Below are positions 23,134 to 30,884 of a stretch of 33,050 nt of DNA, one piece after another. Both the position numbers and the translations under genes were made by a program. The notes beneath the pieces are model-generated. The model searched no databases, was not told the DNA's origin, and saw nothing but the letters and a program-made list of their open reading frames with translations. The stretch comes from DATAEK01 sp036258055. Lineage in GTDB: Bacteria; Acidobacteriota; Vicinamibacteria; Vicinamibacterales; 2-12-FULL-66-21. The first letter of the stretch is position 1. Every line of letters starts with the position of its first letter. The stretch is from contig DATAEK010000447.1 in NCBI GenBank assembly GCA_036258055.1, forward strand, positions 1-33,050. Reading direction: 5' to 3'.

Positions 23134-24314
23134 CGTTTCTCCTGAGAGTGCGGCGCTCGTCCGTCGAGAACCGTCCGTTCCAGATCGTGCAGCGCCCGGA
23201 TCAGAGCCAGGCCTTGCTCATCGTTCAGGACACCTGACTGTTCTGCGTCGTGCGCCCGCCTGAGCGTCTCCGCTGCCGCCGTGACCGTCACGCCTGGACG
23301 CTGCGCCAGCACCGCGGCGAAGCGATCGTCGGAGCTCGATGAAGGGAGACCGGCTTTGCTCGCAAGCAACCTGCGCACCCGCGCCCGCGCGGTCGCGACT
23401 GCCGCCGACGCGGCGTGCGATCGCTGATACAGGCCCGCCATCGTGTCGATGAATTCGAGCGGCGACGTCCGGGGCACGGTTTCGCTCACGCGGATCGGGC
23501 CCCGCCGTCGCGCAAAGGTGAACAGGGCAAGGATCGACACCAATGCGAGCTGCGCAATGCCCCAGGCGATGGGCGTGCCCACGATGTACGACCAGAACGA
23601 GCGCGCGAAGCCGTGGTAGTACTCGTCCCAGAGAATCGTTCTTTCCCCGGGAGCACCCATCACGTTCAGCAGGAGCTGCGCGTGACCCGGTTTCGCGATG
23701 TGTTCGTTGGACAAGGGATCGGACGAGGCCAGCCAGATGATCCGCCCTGCGCCGAGGTGCAGCAGCTGCACCGCTGGTTCGTCGAACGTTCCAAACAGCG
23801 GCAGCCATCCCGGACCCGCGCGCCGCCACACCACCGGTCGCATTTGGATCGATGGGACTCCCGACGTAAGCGGACTCGGAAACGCTGGATGATACGTGCG
23901 CGCGGTGATTGTGCCGCTCTGCTCAGATTGAACCGCGCGCGACTGCGGAACGAAGAGCCCAGTCAGCGCTCCGGCCGCGAGGACCGTCCCGCCGTTCTCG
24001 ACGAAGCCACGGAGGGCCGCGACGTCCCGCTTCGATGGCTGACCCAATGGATCGGCCAGCACAATGACTGTTCGTTTCGGATCGCGACTGAGCGCGCCGA
24101 GGGGCTCGATCGATCGCTCGACGTGATACCCGAGCTCCTCGAGGAGCAGGTACGCAGCTTTCGCGCCGGCGAGATCGGCGGTGTAGCTGGAACCCGAGAG
24201 GACTGGCAGGCCGGCTCCAGGTGCGATGGCGAACGACAGCGCCGCGAGCAGAACGACGACCACGCCAGCAACGATGAGAATCGTCAGATCGCTCGTTCGT
24301 GCGCGCCCAGACAT
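23130..24314 (-). CDS. DUF4350 domain membrane protein
   Basis: 394 residues. A membrane helix lies at about 10-32. A glutamine amidotransferase-like/DUF4350 region follows (about 40-230), with AKAAYLLLEELGYHVERSIE, VIVLADPLGQPS, LRGFVENGGTVLAAG and GRIIWLASSDPLSNEHIAK; no catalytic Cys is evident in it. LWDEYYHGFARSFWSYI precedes a second helix (about 257-278), and a helical cytoplasmic tail closes the protein. This is the standard architecture of the DUF4350 partner in DUF4129-DUF4350-MoxR-DUF58 operons. The start overlaps the end of the DUF4129 gene by 31 bp, so reinitiation or coupling is likely. Role unknown. Confidence 0.87.
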   Translation of the reverse strand: MSGRARTSDLTILIVAGVVVVLLAALSFAIAPGAGLPVLSGSSYTADLAGAKAAYLLLEELGYHVERSIEPLGALSRDPKRTVIVLADPLGQPSKRDVAALRGFVENGGTVLAAGALTGLFVPQSRAVQSEQSGTITARTYHPAFPSPLTSGVPSIQMRPVVWRRAGPGWLPLFGTFDEPAVQLLHLGAGRIIWLASSDPLSNEHIAKPGHAQLLLNVMGAPGERTILWDEYYHGFARSFWSYIVGTPIAWGIAQLALVSILALFTFARRRGPIRVSETVPRTSPLEFIDTMAGLYQRSHAASAAVATARARVRRLLASKAGLPSSSSDDRFAAVLAQRPGVTVTAAAETLRRAHDAEQSGVLNDEQGLALIRALHDLERTVLDGRAPHSQEKR

Positions 24315-25276
24315 CCCAATCTCTCGAGAGAATCCCCAACGGCGGTCAGATCATCACGCGTCAACGTGCGGCGCGCAAACCACGCCAGCTCGAAACGGCG
24401 GACGAGCGTACCGAACAGATCGCGTTTCGGGTCGTCTGGCTTGAGCAGCTGCAGGTACTCGCGTGCGGTGCGGGACTCGTCGATCTGCCAGATCCCCTGT
24501 TCCTCCAGCCGGCGCAACGCCGCACGATAGCCACAGCGCGCCGCCTCGCGCGTCTCCCCGTTGCGCGCAGCCGCGATCGCCCGGAGCGCCCAGGCGTGTG
24601 ACGAAAGAGCCGGTTCGCTCTCGAGCCCTTGCCGCGGCAGCCCGGCTCTCGGTGCCGCTCGTCGAATGAGCCAGACGGCAAGCGACACGGTCCCGATGAG
24701 GATGGCGAGGCACGCGAGTACGAATGCCGTCGTTCGGCTGTTGAGGCGGTCGCCGCCCAGGCTCTTCCAGATTCGTTCCAGCCACGCGGTGATCTGACGC
24801 CTGATGTTCTCGCTCCACTCCGCGTTGCGCCGTGACGCGAACTCGCGGCGCGACAGGATGGCCGCCAGCGCGGCCTGCGGGTCGGGTGACGGCGTCGATC
24901 CAGCGAGCAACGCCGCGGCTTCGGCCCGAATGACCCGAAGGTCGGCGGTGATTTCCTGGCGTTGCGAGGCCCAGTTACCCTTCGGGTCGCGCGCCGCGGC
25001 CAGCCGCTGCGCGAACCGCTCGAACGGAACATCGAATGCCCATTGACCGTTGCGAACTCTGTAGGCCCGGGGCATCGTGGTCAGGATCTGCGACGCATCT
25101 CGAGCCTCCGCGTCCCCGATGACGTTCGCCAGGCGATCCATCTCGCGCACGAAGCCAGGAAGGTCGACGCTCGACTGGCTCGAGGGCGATTGCGCAACCG
25201 CCGTGGCGGAACTGACCAGAAACACCAGGTACAGCGCCACCAACCGAAGCGTCGGGTATTCAGGCCGGAAAGGCAC
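24284..25276 (-). CDS. DUF4129 domain membrane protein
   Basis: 330 residues. Residues 1-28 form a signal peptide (LRLVALYLVFLVSSATAVAQ). A helical periplasmic part follows (about 35-165) with FVREMDRLANVI and RRQITAWLERIWKSLGG, then a single membrane helix at about 183-206 and the cytoplasmic DUF4129 domain (about 225-315): HAWALRAIAAARNGETREAA, RLEEQGIWQIDESRTAREYL and RRFELAWFARRTLTRDD. DUF4129 is related to transglutaminase C-terminal regions and recurs beside MoxR/DUF58 genes. The start overlaps the upstream gene by 17 bp and the end overlaps DUF4350 by 31 bp; such nested junctions suggest strict co-expression. Confidence 0.87.
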   Translation of the reverse strand: MPFRPEYPTLRLVALYLVFLVSSATAVAQSPSSQSSVDLPGFVREMDRLANVIGDAEARDASQILTTMPRAYRVRNGQWAFDVPFERFAQRLAAARDPKGNWASQRQEITADLRVIRAEAAALLAGSTPSPDPQAALAAILSRREFASRRNAEWSENIRRQITAWLERIWKSLGGDRLNSRTTAFVLACLAILIGTVSLAVWLIRRAAPRAGLPRQGLESEPALSSHAWALRAIAAARNGETREAARCGYRAALRRLEEQGIWQIDESRTAREYLQLLKPDDPKRDLFGTLVRRFELAWFARRTLTRDDLTAVGDSLERLGCLGAHERAI

Positions 25277-26198
25277 CTGAGGGGGGTACCGCAGGAGTGG
25301 CGCCGAGCTTCTCCATCATGATCTGAAGGTCGAGGCCCTCGTGACGGATGCGGACGTCGTAATAGAGGACCGCGAGGGCAATGATCATGATCGGTCCGCT
25401 GATCGCGCTCGCGATCGCGCCGGTCACGGCGGCTGCGAGGTTCAGCCAGAATGACGCGGCCGATTCGGGGCCCGCGATCATCGCCGCCGTCAGCAGCGGC
25501 ACCTGGAAGATCATCACGCTGATGTAGGTGATGATCGACGCGAAGATCGTCAGTACGAACACGCGCCACACGTTCCCGCGCGTCAGGTCCACGCTTCGTC
25601 GAATCGCCTCGCTCGGCGACAGCGGCTCCAACGTGAGCGCAGGCACGGCGAGCGCATAGCGAAGAGTCATGAGCATGACCAGCACGAAGCCCGCGAGGCC
25701 CGTCAGGATTGCCAGCAGTCCGCCCAGGAACGGTGCTCCGCTGCCGAAGATGCCCATGATGATTCCGATGACCAGCAGAGTAACCAGGATGGCCCCGAGT
25801 ACTCGCAGCCCCGTCAGCAGCATCAGGATCATCAACGATCCCTTCAGGCCCCGCATCTGCGCGTACGCGCCGGCAATGGTGATGGGACGGTCCAGATAGA
25901 GCTCCGACACCGCCGCCGTCGTCGCGCCCAGCGCCACCATGTAGGCGAGAACATATGCCAGCAGGAGCATCATGCCGAACAGTGCGCCGGTCATGATCCA
26001 GCCGGCGCTGACCGGGTTCAGCGTGGATGCGGTCTGAGCCGCTCGATGGGGCACGAGCTGACTGCTCAGGCTGAAGAGCAGCGTCACCGCGGCTGGCACC
26101 GCCATGATGCCAACGAAGGTAATGAAGTGCCGGCGGTAAAGCGTGAAGGAGCGATCGAGAAGCTCGCCGAGCGAGAGCGGTCGCAGCTCCATGGACAT
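25260..26198 (-). CDS. multi-pass membrane protein, glycerophosphodiesterase membrane-domain-like
   Basis: 312 residues, first gene of the operon. ATG 26198 has GGAG about 8 bp upstream; ATG 26192 is an alternative. The N-terminus LRPLSLGELLDRSFTLYRRH is the typical opening of the GdpP/UgpQ-type membrane domain (glycerophosphoryl diester phosphodiesterase membrane domain-like) found in many proteins without the phosphodiesterase. About six hydrophobic segments cover residues 28-50, 70-98, 118-150, 155-185, 212-240 and 255-280. A conserved LSPSEAIRRSVDLTRGNVWR loop lies at about 191-210. No enzymatic domain is present. The position suggests a membrane partner of the DUF4129/DUF4350/MoxR/DUF58 complex. 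Confidence 0.8.
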   Translation of the reverse strand: MSMELRPLSLGELLDRSFTLYRRHFITFVGIMAVPAAVTLLFSLSSQLVPHRAAQTASTLNPVSAGWIMTGALFGMMLLLAYVLAYMVALGATTAAVSELYLDRPITIAGAYAQMRGLKGSLMILMLLTGLRVLGAILVTLLVIGIIMGIFGSGAPFLGGLLAILTGLAGFVLVMLMTLRYALAVPALTLEPLSPSEAIRRSVDLTRGNVWRVFVLTIFASIITYISVMIFQVPLLTAAMIAGPESAASFWLNLAAAVTGAIASAISGPIMIIALAVLYYDVRIRHEGLDLQIMMEKLGATPAVPPSGAFPA

Positions 26199-26250
26199 GC
26201 CGTGGTCTCCGGGGGAAGCGGGCTCATCCTAGCACACGCAGCCGCTCTCT

Positions 26251-26266
26251 CGGGCGGCACCGCCCG
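26251..26266. terminator. GC hairpin without T-tract between the SDF-fusion gene and the next operon
   Basis: CGGGCG-GCAC-CGCCCG forms a 6-bp perfect stem. It lies 120 bp past the stop of the SDF-fusion gene and 53 bp before the start of the membrane-protein operon, on the same strand. No T-run follows, so it would be a weak or Rho-assisted terminator, or a leader structure. Confidence 0.3.
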
Positions 26267-26325
26267 CGTCGCGACGAGTAGAACCTACCCACCGAGGCCC
26301 GAGTTCGGAACTCCGTCCGGTCCAC

Positions 26326-26385
26326 GTAGCGTCCGGCTTTAGCCTGGCTTTGCCGGACCACGAAGGCCGAGCGCCGAACGCGAGC
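26326..26385. repeat. REP-like hairpin plus degenerate heptads
   Basis: GTAGCGTCCGGCTTTAGCC (26326-26344) is identical to 14242-14260. Here it is part of a hairpin with 7-bp arms GTCCGGC (26331-26337) and GCCGGAC (26352-26358). Degenerate heptads GGCCGAG, CGCCGAA and CGCGAGC follow at 26365-26385, related to the reverse complement of the CTCGGCG array at 5595. The element ends exactly at the stop codon of the SDF-fusion gene. Confidence 0.8.
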
Positions 26386-28536
26386 CTAATCCACCCAGTG
26401 AAGGACGTTGCGGATGATCGACCATCGCGGCGTTCGCGCGGTGGCTTCCTGTCCGAGAATCCAGTAGCGATACAGCGTATCGAGCGTGCCGTCTTTTCGT
26501 TTGAGGTCGATCCACGTGTTGACGAAGGTCAGGAAGGCCTGGTCGTGTCGGGCAACCGGAAACGCCAGCGGGATCTTGATGACGCCAGGCTCGGGTACGA
26601 CGACGGAGTATGCCGGATACATCAGCGTCCAGGCTGAACCGCGCTCGGCCGGCATGGCGATCGCGTCGACGTCGGATGGCGTTTTCGACAGCGTCGCGGG
26701 GATGTCGGTGAGGGGCTGGATTTGGGCGCGGGGCAGCAGTTGTTTGAGCTTGTCGATGTAGTACGGAACGGGAGGCACCGCTATCTTGATGGCGCCCATC
26801 GATCGAATGTCGTCCCAGGTGGCGAATCGATCCCGGTCTTCGTCGTGGACGAGGAGAGCAACCGTCTCGTCGAGGTATGAGTTCGAGAGCGACGTGCGGC
26901 TCGCACGGTCCGTGGTGACGGCGACGCCCGACATCACGATGTCGCAGTAGTTCTTCGCGAGCGCGTCGTCGAGCTCCTCGCGCTGGACGGGAACCAGCTC
27001 GAGCCCCACTCCCAATTCCCGCGCCATCGCGTGCGCGAGCTCGACGTCGAGTCCGACGAGGTCGCCGCTCTCGTTGAAGAACGCGAACGGCAGCGCGTCC
27101 TTGATGTAGCCGACACGAAGGCTGCCACGGGCCCGAGCGTCCTCCAGCAGGTTGCTGCCTGGGGTCACTGCCGGTGGAGGCGGAGGTGTTCGATGAACGA
27201 CGGCGGGCGTGGGGTAGTGCAACAGGTGCATGCCGGCGAGCACCTTATCCTTCGTGTAGCCCTGGTTCAGCACGAGTGCGAAGAGCACGCGCGCGCCACC
27301 AATGACCGCGACGGTGAGCACGGCGGTCACGATGAGATACCGAATGATGCGCCGGCGGTTCCATGTCAGGGTCCCGGTCACCGCGCACGTCCCGAGCAAG
27401 GCGACGGTAATCGTGTGAACCGCCGCGACGAGCGTGCCGAAGCGCGAGTTGATCACTCCGCTCGCGAGAAACAGCTGAAACGTATCGGCGGGGATCCGGA
27501 AAAGATCGAGCAGGAACGGGACCGCGACGTTCAAGCTGCCGAAGAAAGTGACGAGGCCGGTCAGGGCGAGCCGTGGATACTCGCTCACGCGAACGACCGC
27601 ATCCGTGAACCAGCCTGCGAACAGAATGAAGCTGATCGACAGCAGCTTCCCGGTGTGCGGGAAGTTGAACGACGACGGCACGATCACGTCAGGCAATGAC
27701 GCTGCTCGTGGATCGACCATCCCCTGCTGCTTGATGAGCGTCTTGCTGGCCTCGAGCAGGCTGGGCAGGATGATGAACAGATCGCCGGCGACGAAGCCCG
27801 TCAACAGGGCGTCCCTGGTCAACGCGAAGATGTCGCGGATGCGGATCGGCGTCAACGCCGCGACGAGACCAGGCAACACCCACAAGCTGACGAGCAGCGA
27901 CACCAGGACGTAGGTAACCAGGTAGATCTGCAGCCGCCCGATCTGCTCGAGGCTCATCGTTCCAGCGGCCGTCGCCGCAATCGCGAAGAGGCCGTAAGGC
28001 GTCAGGCCGACGACCAACCGCGTGGCGCGCGACAGCGCGTCGTTCATCACCGCCAGGACGTCGAGCAGCATCTGCTTGTGCTCGACTTGGATCAGCGCGA
28101 TTCCCAGTACGACGGAGAACAGGACCACAGCCGGGACGACGTTGTTCGCCAGCGAGTAGAACGGATTCGACGGGATGTACAGGTCGACGAAGTTGAACGG
28201 CGGCCGCCGTTCGACCAGCGTGGTGCTGAAAAAGGACGCGTTGCTGACCGAGGGAAATGCCAGGGGAATGAGGAAGGTGAAAACGAGCGCAAGTGCCCAC
28301 AGGCCTGCGAGCACCGCGCCGGCCCTGAAGCCCAGCGTGCGCGCATCTTCGGCGCGAAGCTTTCCCAGGCTGCCGACAATGGAGATCATCACATAGGGCA
28401 GGACGGTCATCTGGAGCAGCTTGACGAAGCCGTCTGCCGCCCACTTCAACGCGCCGGCGCGCTCGCCCAGAAACACGCCAAGGAGCACGCCCGCAGCCAG
28501 ACCGACGAGGATACGATTTGAAAAAGACATCGACAT
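26386..28536 (-). CDS. SDF-type transporter fused to family 3 solute-binding domain
   Basis: 716 residues. ATG 28536 was chosen because the transporter homology starts there (MSMSFSNRILVGLAAG); the frame is open upstream but low quality, and no strong Shine-Dalgarno is visible. Residues 1-~395 are an SDF/DAACS-like membrane domain (LLQMTVLPYVMISIVGSLG, PSNPFYSLANNVVPAVV, LVVGLTPYGLFAIAATAAG). The usual serine-rich hairpin and NMDGT motifs are replaced by LLTGFVAGDLFIILPSLLEA and SSFNFPHTGKLLS. An extra helix (about 401-421) and a Pro-rich linker (447-457) lead to a family 3 periplasmic binding domain (about 470-695): GSLRVGYIKDALPFAFFNES, DLVGLDVELAHAMARELGV, CDIVMSGVAVTTDRA. The domain should face the periplasm and hand a ligand, perhaps an amino acid or dicarboxylate, to the transporter or regulate it. 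The ligand is unknown. Confidence 0.87.
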   Translation of the reverse strand: MSMSFSNRILVGLAAGVLLGVFLGERAGALKWAADGFVKLLQMTVLPYVMISIVGSLGKLRAEDARTLGFRAGAVLAGLWALALVFTFLIPLAFPSVSNASFFSTTLVERRPPFNFVDLYIPSNPFYSLANNVVPAVVLFSVVLGIALIQVEHKQMLLDVLAVMNDALSRATRLVVGLTPYGLFAIAATAAGTMSLEQIGRLQIYLVTYVLVSLLVSLWVLPGLVAALTPIRIRDIFALTRDALLTGFVAGDLFIILPSLLEASKTLIKQQGMVDPRAASLPDVIVPSSFNFPHTGKLLSISFILFAGWFTDAVVRVSEYPRLALTGLVTFFGSLNVAVPFLLDLFRIPADTFQLFLASGVINSRFGTLVAAVHTITVALLGTCAVTGTLTWNRRRIIRYLIVTAVLTVAVIGGARVLFALVLNQGYTKDKVLAGMHLLHYPTPAVVHRTPPPPPAVTPGSNLLEDARARGSLRVGYIKDALPFAFFNESGDLVGLDVELAHAMARELGVGLELVPVQREELDDALAKNYCDIVMSGVAVTTDRASRTSLSNSYLDETVALLVHDEDRDRFATWDDIRSMGAIKIAVPPVPYYIDKLKQLLPRAQIQPLTDIPATLSKTPSDVDAIAMPAERGSAWTLMYPAYSVVVPEPGVIKIPLAFPVARHDQAFLTFVNTWIDLKRKDGTLDTLYRYWILGQEATARTPRWSIIRNVLHWVD

Positions 28537-28581
28537 GCCCGATGGTCGTGACAATTTACCAAGAATGCCAACGGTCGGCTG

Positions 28582-28592
28582 GCATAGTATGC
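28582..28592. promoter_or_regulatory. 11-bp palindrome between divergent genes
   Basis: GCATAGTATGC is a perfect palindrome around a central G. It lies 46 bp upstream of the SDF-fusion start and 81 bp upstream of the DUF4136 start. TAGTAT inside it could serve as a -10 element on either strand. It could be an operator or promoter core; no partner regulator is known. Confidence 0.3.
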
Positions 28593-28672
28593 AGTGGAAG
28601 TTCACGGCGGGCGACGGCGGGCTGGATTGAACGCCACGGCGTCGGCCGTCTTTTCGACCGAGGTTTTTGCGT

Positions 28673-29182
28673 ATGAACAGTCTTGCCTGTGCGCTCGTGC
28701 TGCTTCTGGCGATCCCCCAGACAAAGCCGATCGGTGAGGTCGGCAGCACGACCGACAAGAAAACCAATTTCAGCGCCTTTCACACTTACGTGTGGGAAAA
28801 GGGACATGAAGCGTTCAACCCCGAAGCCCACAAAGTCATTGTCAGCGCCATCGACAACGAGATGGCCAGCCTCGGGTTTACGAAGGGGGAGGCCGGGAAG
28901 GCGGATGTGATCGTGAAGTACCACGCCGTGGCTGGCACGGATGTGGACATGAAGATGCTGGAGAAATGGCAGAAGGAAGGGCACACGGATCCGGCGCCGA
29001 CGCAGATCCTCGGATCGCTCGTCGTCGTGATGTTCACGCCCGGTGGCACGAAGCCAATCTGGGAGGCCCATACCCGCAGTCACCTCAGTAACGATGCCGC
29101 CGCGCGCGCGGAAGAAATCAAGAAGGTCGTCGCGTCGCTCTTCGCGGCCTATCCGACGCGCCAGCCTCAGAAGAAGGACTGA
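28673..29182 (+). CDS. DUF4136 domain exported protein
   Basis: 169 residues. ATG 28673 has GAGG at 28660-28663; an in-frame TTG two codons earlier is less likely. Residues 1-17 are hydrophobic (signal peptide) but there is no lipobox Cys, although DUF4136 proteins are often lipoproteins. The DUF4136 pattern is visible: TNFSAFHTYVWEKG, IDNEMASLGFTKGEAGKADV, IVKYHAVAG, SLVVVMFTPGGTKPIWEAHT and a final AEEIKKVVASLFAAYPTR. The stop overlaps the MscS start by one base (TGATG), so the two are one transcription unit. Function unknown; probably periplasmic or membrane attached. Confidence 0.85.
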   Translation: MNSLACALVLLLAIPQTKPIGEVGSTTDKKTNFSAFHTYVWEKGHEAFNPEAHKVIVSAIDNEMASLGFTKGEAGKADVIVKYHAVAGTDVDMKMLEKWQKEGHTDPAPTQILGSLVVVMFTPGGTKPIWEAHTRSHLSNDAAARAEEIKKVVASLFAAYPTRQPQKKD

Positions 29183-30861
29183 TGGCGGCCGCCAGCCGTC
29201 GCATCGGGCTCGCGTTGACGTTGACCGCGGCCGCCGGCCTCGGTCTCGCGGCACAGGAGGCGGCGCGGCCAGCAGGACAGGAGGCGCCGCGGCCCGCACC
29301 GCAGCTGGCCGACGTCATCGTGACCGTCGGCGCCCCGTCGGCCGTCCTTCGTTTCAACAACCGTCCGATCACCACGCTCCGGGCGACGGTCTTCGGCCGA
29401 CCTCCTGCGGAACGAGCGGCGGCCGCAGCGCAGTTTCTTGATCGCGTGGTGCAGGAGGGCACCGCAGGCACCGTCTCGACCCGCCTGCTGCAAGGTTTCT
29501 CGATGGTTTCGGTCGGTAGCCGCGACATCTTTTCGATCGCCCCGCAGGATGCCGACCAGCTCACCGGTGAAACGCTCGAGGGCAAGAGCGCCGAGACGGT
29601 CACGAATCTGCAGCGGGCGCTCGACGAGGCCGTCGAGCTCCGAACGCCACGACGTCTGCTCGTGAGCGCCGCGCAGGCGATCTTGGTCACGATCCTGTTG
29701 GCGCTGGGCCTGTTGCTATTACAACGGATGCACCGCGGGTCCGTCGATCGGCTCCTGCTTCGGGCCGAGCACAAGCTGGAGGAGCTGTCGCCCGATCTGC
29801 AACTCCTGCGAGCGTCCAGGGCGACGGCTCTCCTCAGACGTGGGCTGAAGGTCGCGTTTGTCGCGGTCGCGCTCTTCTTCACCTATAACTGGCTCACCTT
29901 CGTCCTTCGACGGTTTCCCTATACGCGCCCGTGGGGAGAGTCCCTGCGGGAATTTCTGACCGCTCGGCTCGAGGCGTTCGGCCTCAGCATTCTTCAGGGC
30001 ATTCCGAATCTCTTCACGGTTCTTCTGATCGTTCTCGTCATTCGCTTCTTCATTCGACTCTCGCATCATCTCTTCCAGGCCGTGGAGGACGGGCGGATCA
30101 GCCTTCCCTATGTCTACCCGGAGACCGCACAGCCGACCCGCAGGCTGGTCTCGATACTGCTGTGGCTTCTGGCTCTTGCGCTGTCGTATCCGTATCTTCC
30201 CGGAAGCGAATCGGATGCGTTCAAGGGTGTCAGCGTCTTCGTCGGCCTGGTCGTCTCGCTGGGCTCGAGCGGGATCGTCAACCAGATCATGAGCGGCCTC
30301 ACGATTACCTATTCCCGCGCGCTCCGGCTGGGCGACTTCGTGAAGATAGGCGATGTCGAGGGGACAGTGACGCACGTGGGGGCACTCTCGACGAAGGTGA
30401 AGACACCGCACGCGGAAGACGTCACGATCCCGAACGCCGTCGTCGTCTCGCATGTGACGACCAACTACTCGCGTTTTGCGGAGACCGAAGGCGTGTACGT
30501 CCCGACGTCGATCACCATCGGATACGACACGCCCTGGCGCCAGGTGCAGGCGTTGTTGTTGCTCGGCGCCGCGCGGACGGCGGGCGTTCGTAAACAGCCG
30601 AAGCCGGTCGTGCGTCAGACGGCGCTCCAGGACTTCTACGTCCAGTACACCCTGCTGGTCTGCCTCGAACAGCCCCATCTGCGCGCCGCCACGCTCGACG
30701 CGCTTCACGGGAACATCCTGGACGCGTTCAATGAGTTCGGGGTGCAGATCACGTCACCGAACTACGAGGCGGATCCGGAGGGTCGCAAGATCGTCCCGCA
30801 GGATCAGTGGTACTCTGCTCCGGCGGCTCCGCCAGAGCGGATGGTAGATGGCAAAGGGTAA
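29182..30861 (+). CDS. MscS-family mechanosensitive channel protein with long N-terminal region
   Basis: 559 residues. Residues 1-24 are a signal peptide, then an exported domain (about 40-155) with repeated Val/Thr-rich strands. Membrane helices lie near 160-180, 222-242, 270-298, 325-342 and 350-378. The pore helix and upper beta domain of MscS follow: VFVGLVVSLGSSGIVNQIMS, LTITYSRALRLGDFVKIGDV, EGTVTHVGALSTKVKTPHAE, VTIPNAVVVSHVTTNYSR (about 350-435). The C-terminal alpha/beta domain extends to ~535 (FNEFGVQITSPNYE). It should open under membrane tension and release solutes during osmotic downshift; long N-terminal regions occur in MscK/YbdG-type members. It is coupled to the DUF4136 gene. 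Confidence 0.93.
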   Translation: MAAASRRIGLALTLTAAAGLGLAAQEAARPAGQEAPRPAPQLADVIVTVGAPSAVLRFNNRPITTLRATVFGRPPAERAAAAAQFLDRVVQEGTAGTVSTRLLQGFSMVSVGSRDIFSIAPQDADQLTGETLEGKSAETVTNLQRALDEAVELRTPRRLLVSAAQAILVTILLALGLLLLQRMHRGSVDRLLLRAEHKLEELSPDLQLLRASRATALLRRGLKVAFVAVALFFTYNWLTFVLRRFPYTRPWGESLREFLTARLEAFGLSILQGIPNLFTVLLIVLVIRFFIRLSHHLFQAVEDGRISLPYVYPETAQPTRRLVSILLWLLALALSYPYLPGSESDAFKGVSVFVGLVVSLGSSGIVNQIMSGLTITYSRALRLGDFVKIGDVEGTVTHVGALSTKVKTPHAEDVTIPNAVVVSHVTTNYSRFAETEGVYVPTSITIGYDTPWRQVQALLLLGAARTAGVRKQPKPVVRQTALQDFYVQYTLLVCLEQPHLRAATLDALHGNILDAFNEFGVQITSPNYEADPEGRKIVPQDQWYSAPAAPPERMVDGKG

Positions 30862-30870
30862 AGCACTAGC

Positions 30871-30884
30871 GGCGCTTCAGCGCC
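30871..30884. terminator. short hairpin between convergent genes
   Basis: GGCGC-TTCA-GCGCC lies between the stop of the MscS gene (30861) and the convergent gene, whose TGA stop (30877-30879) is in the loop. No T-tract follows on either strand, so termination is only a possibility. Confidence 0.35.
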
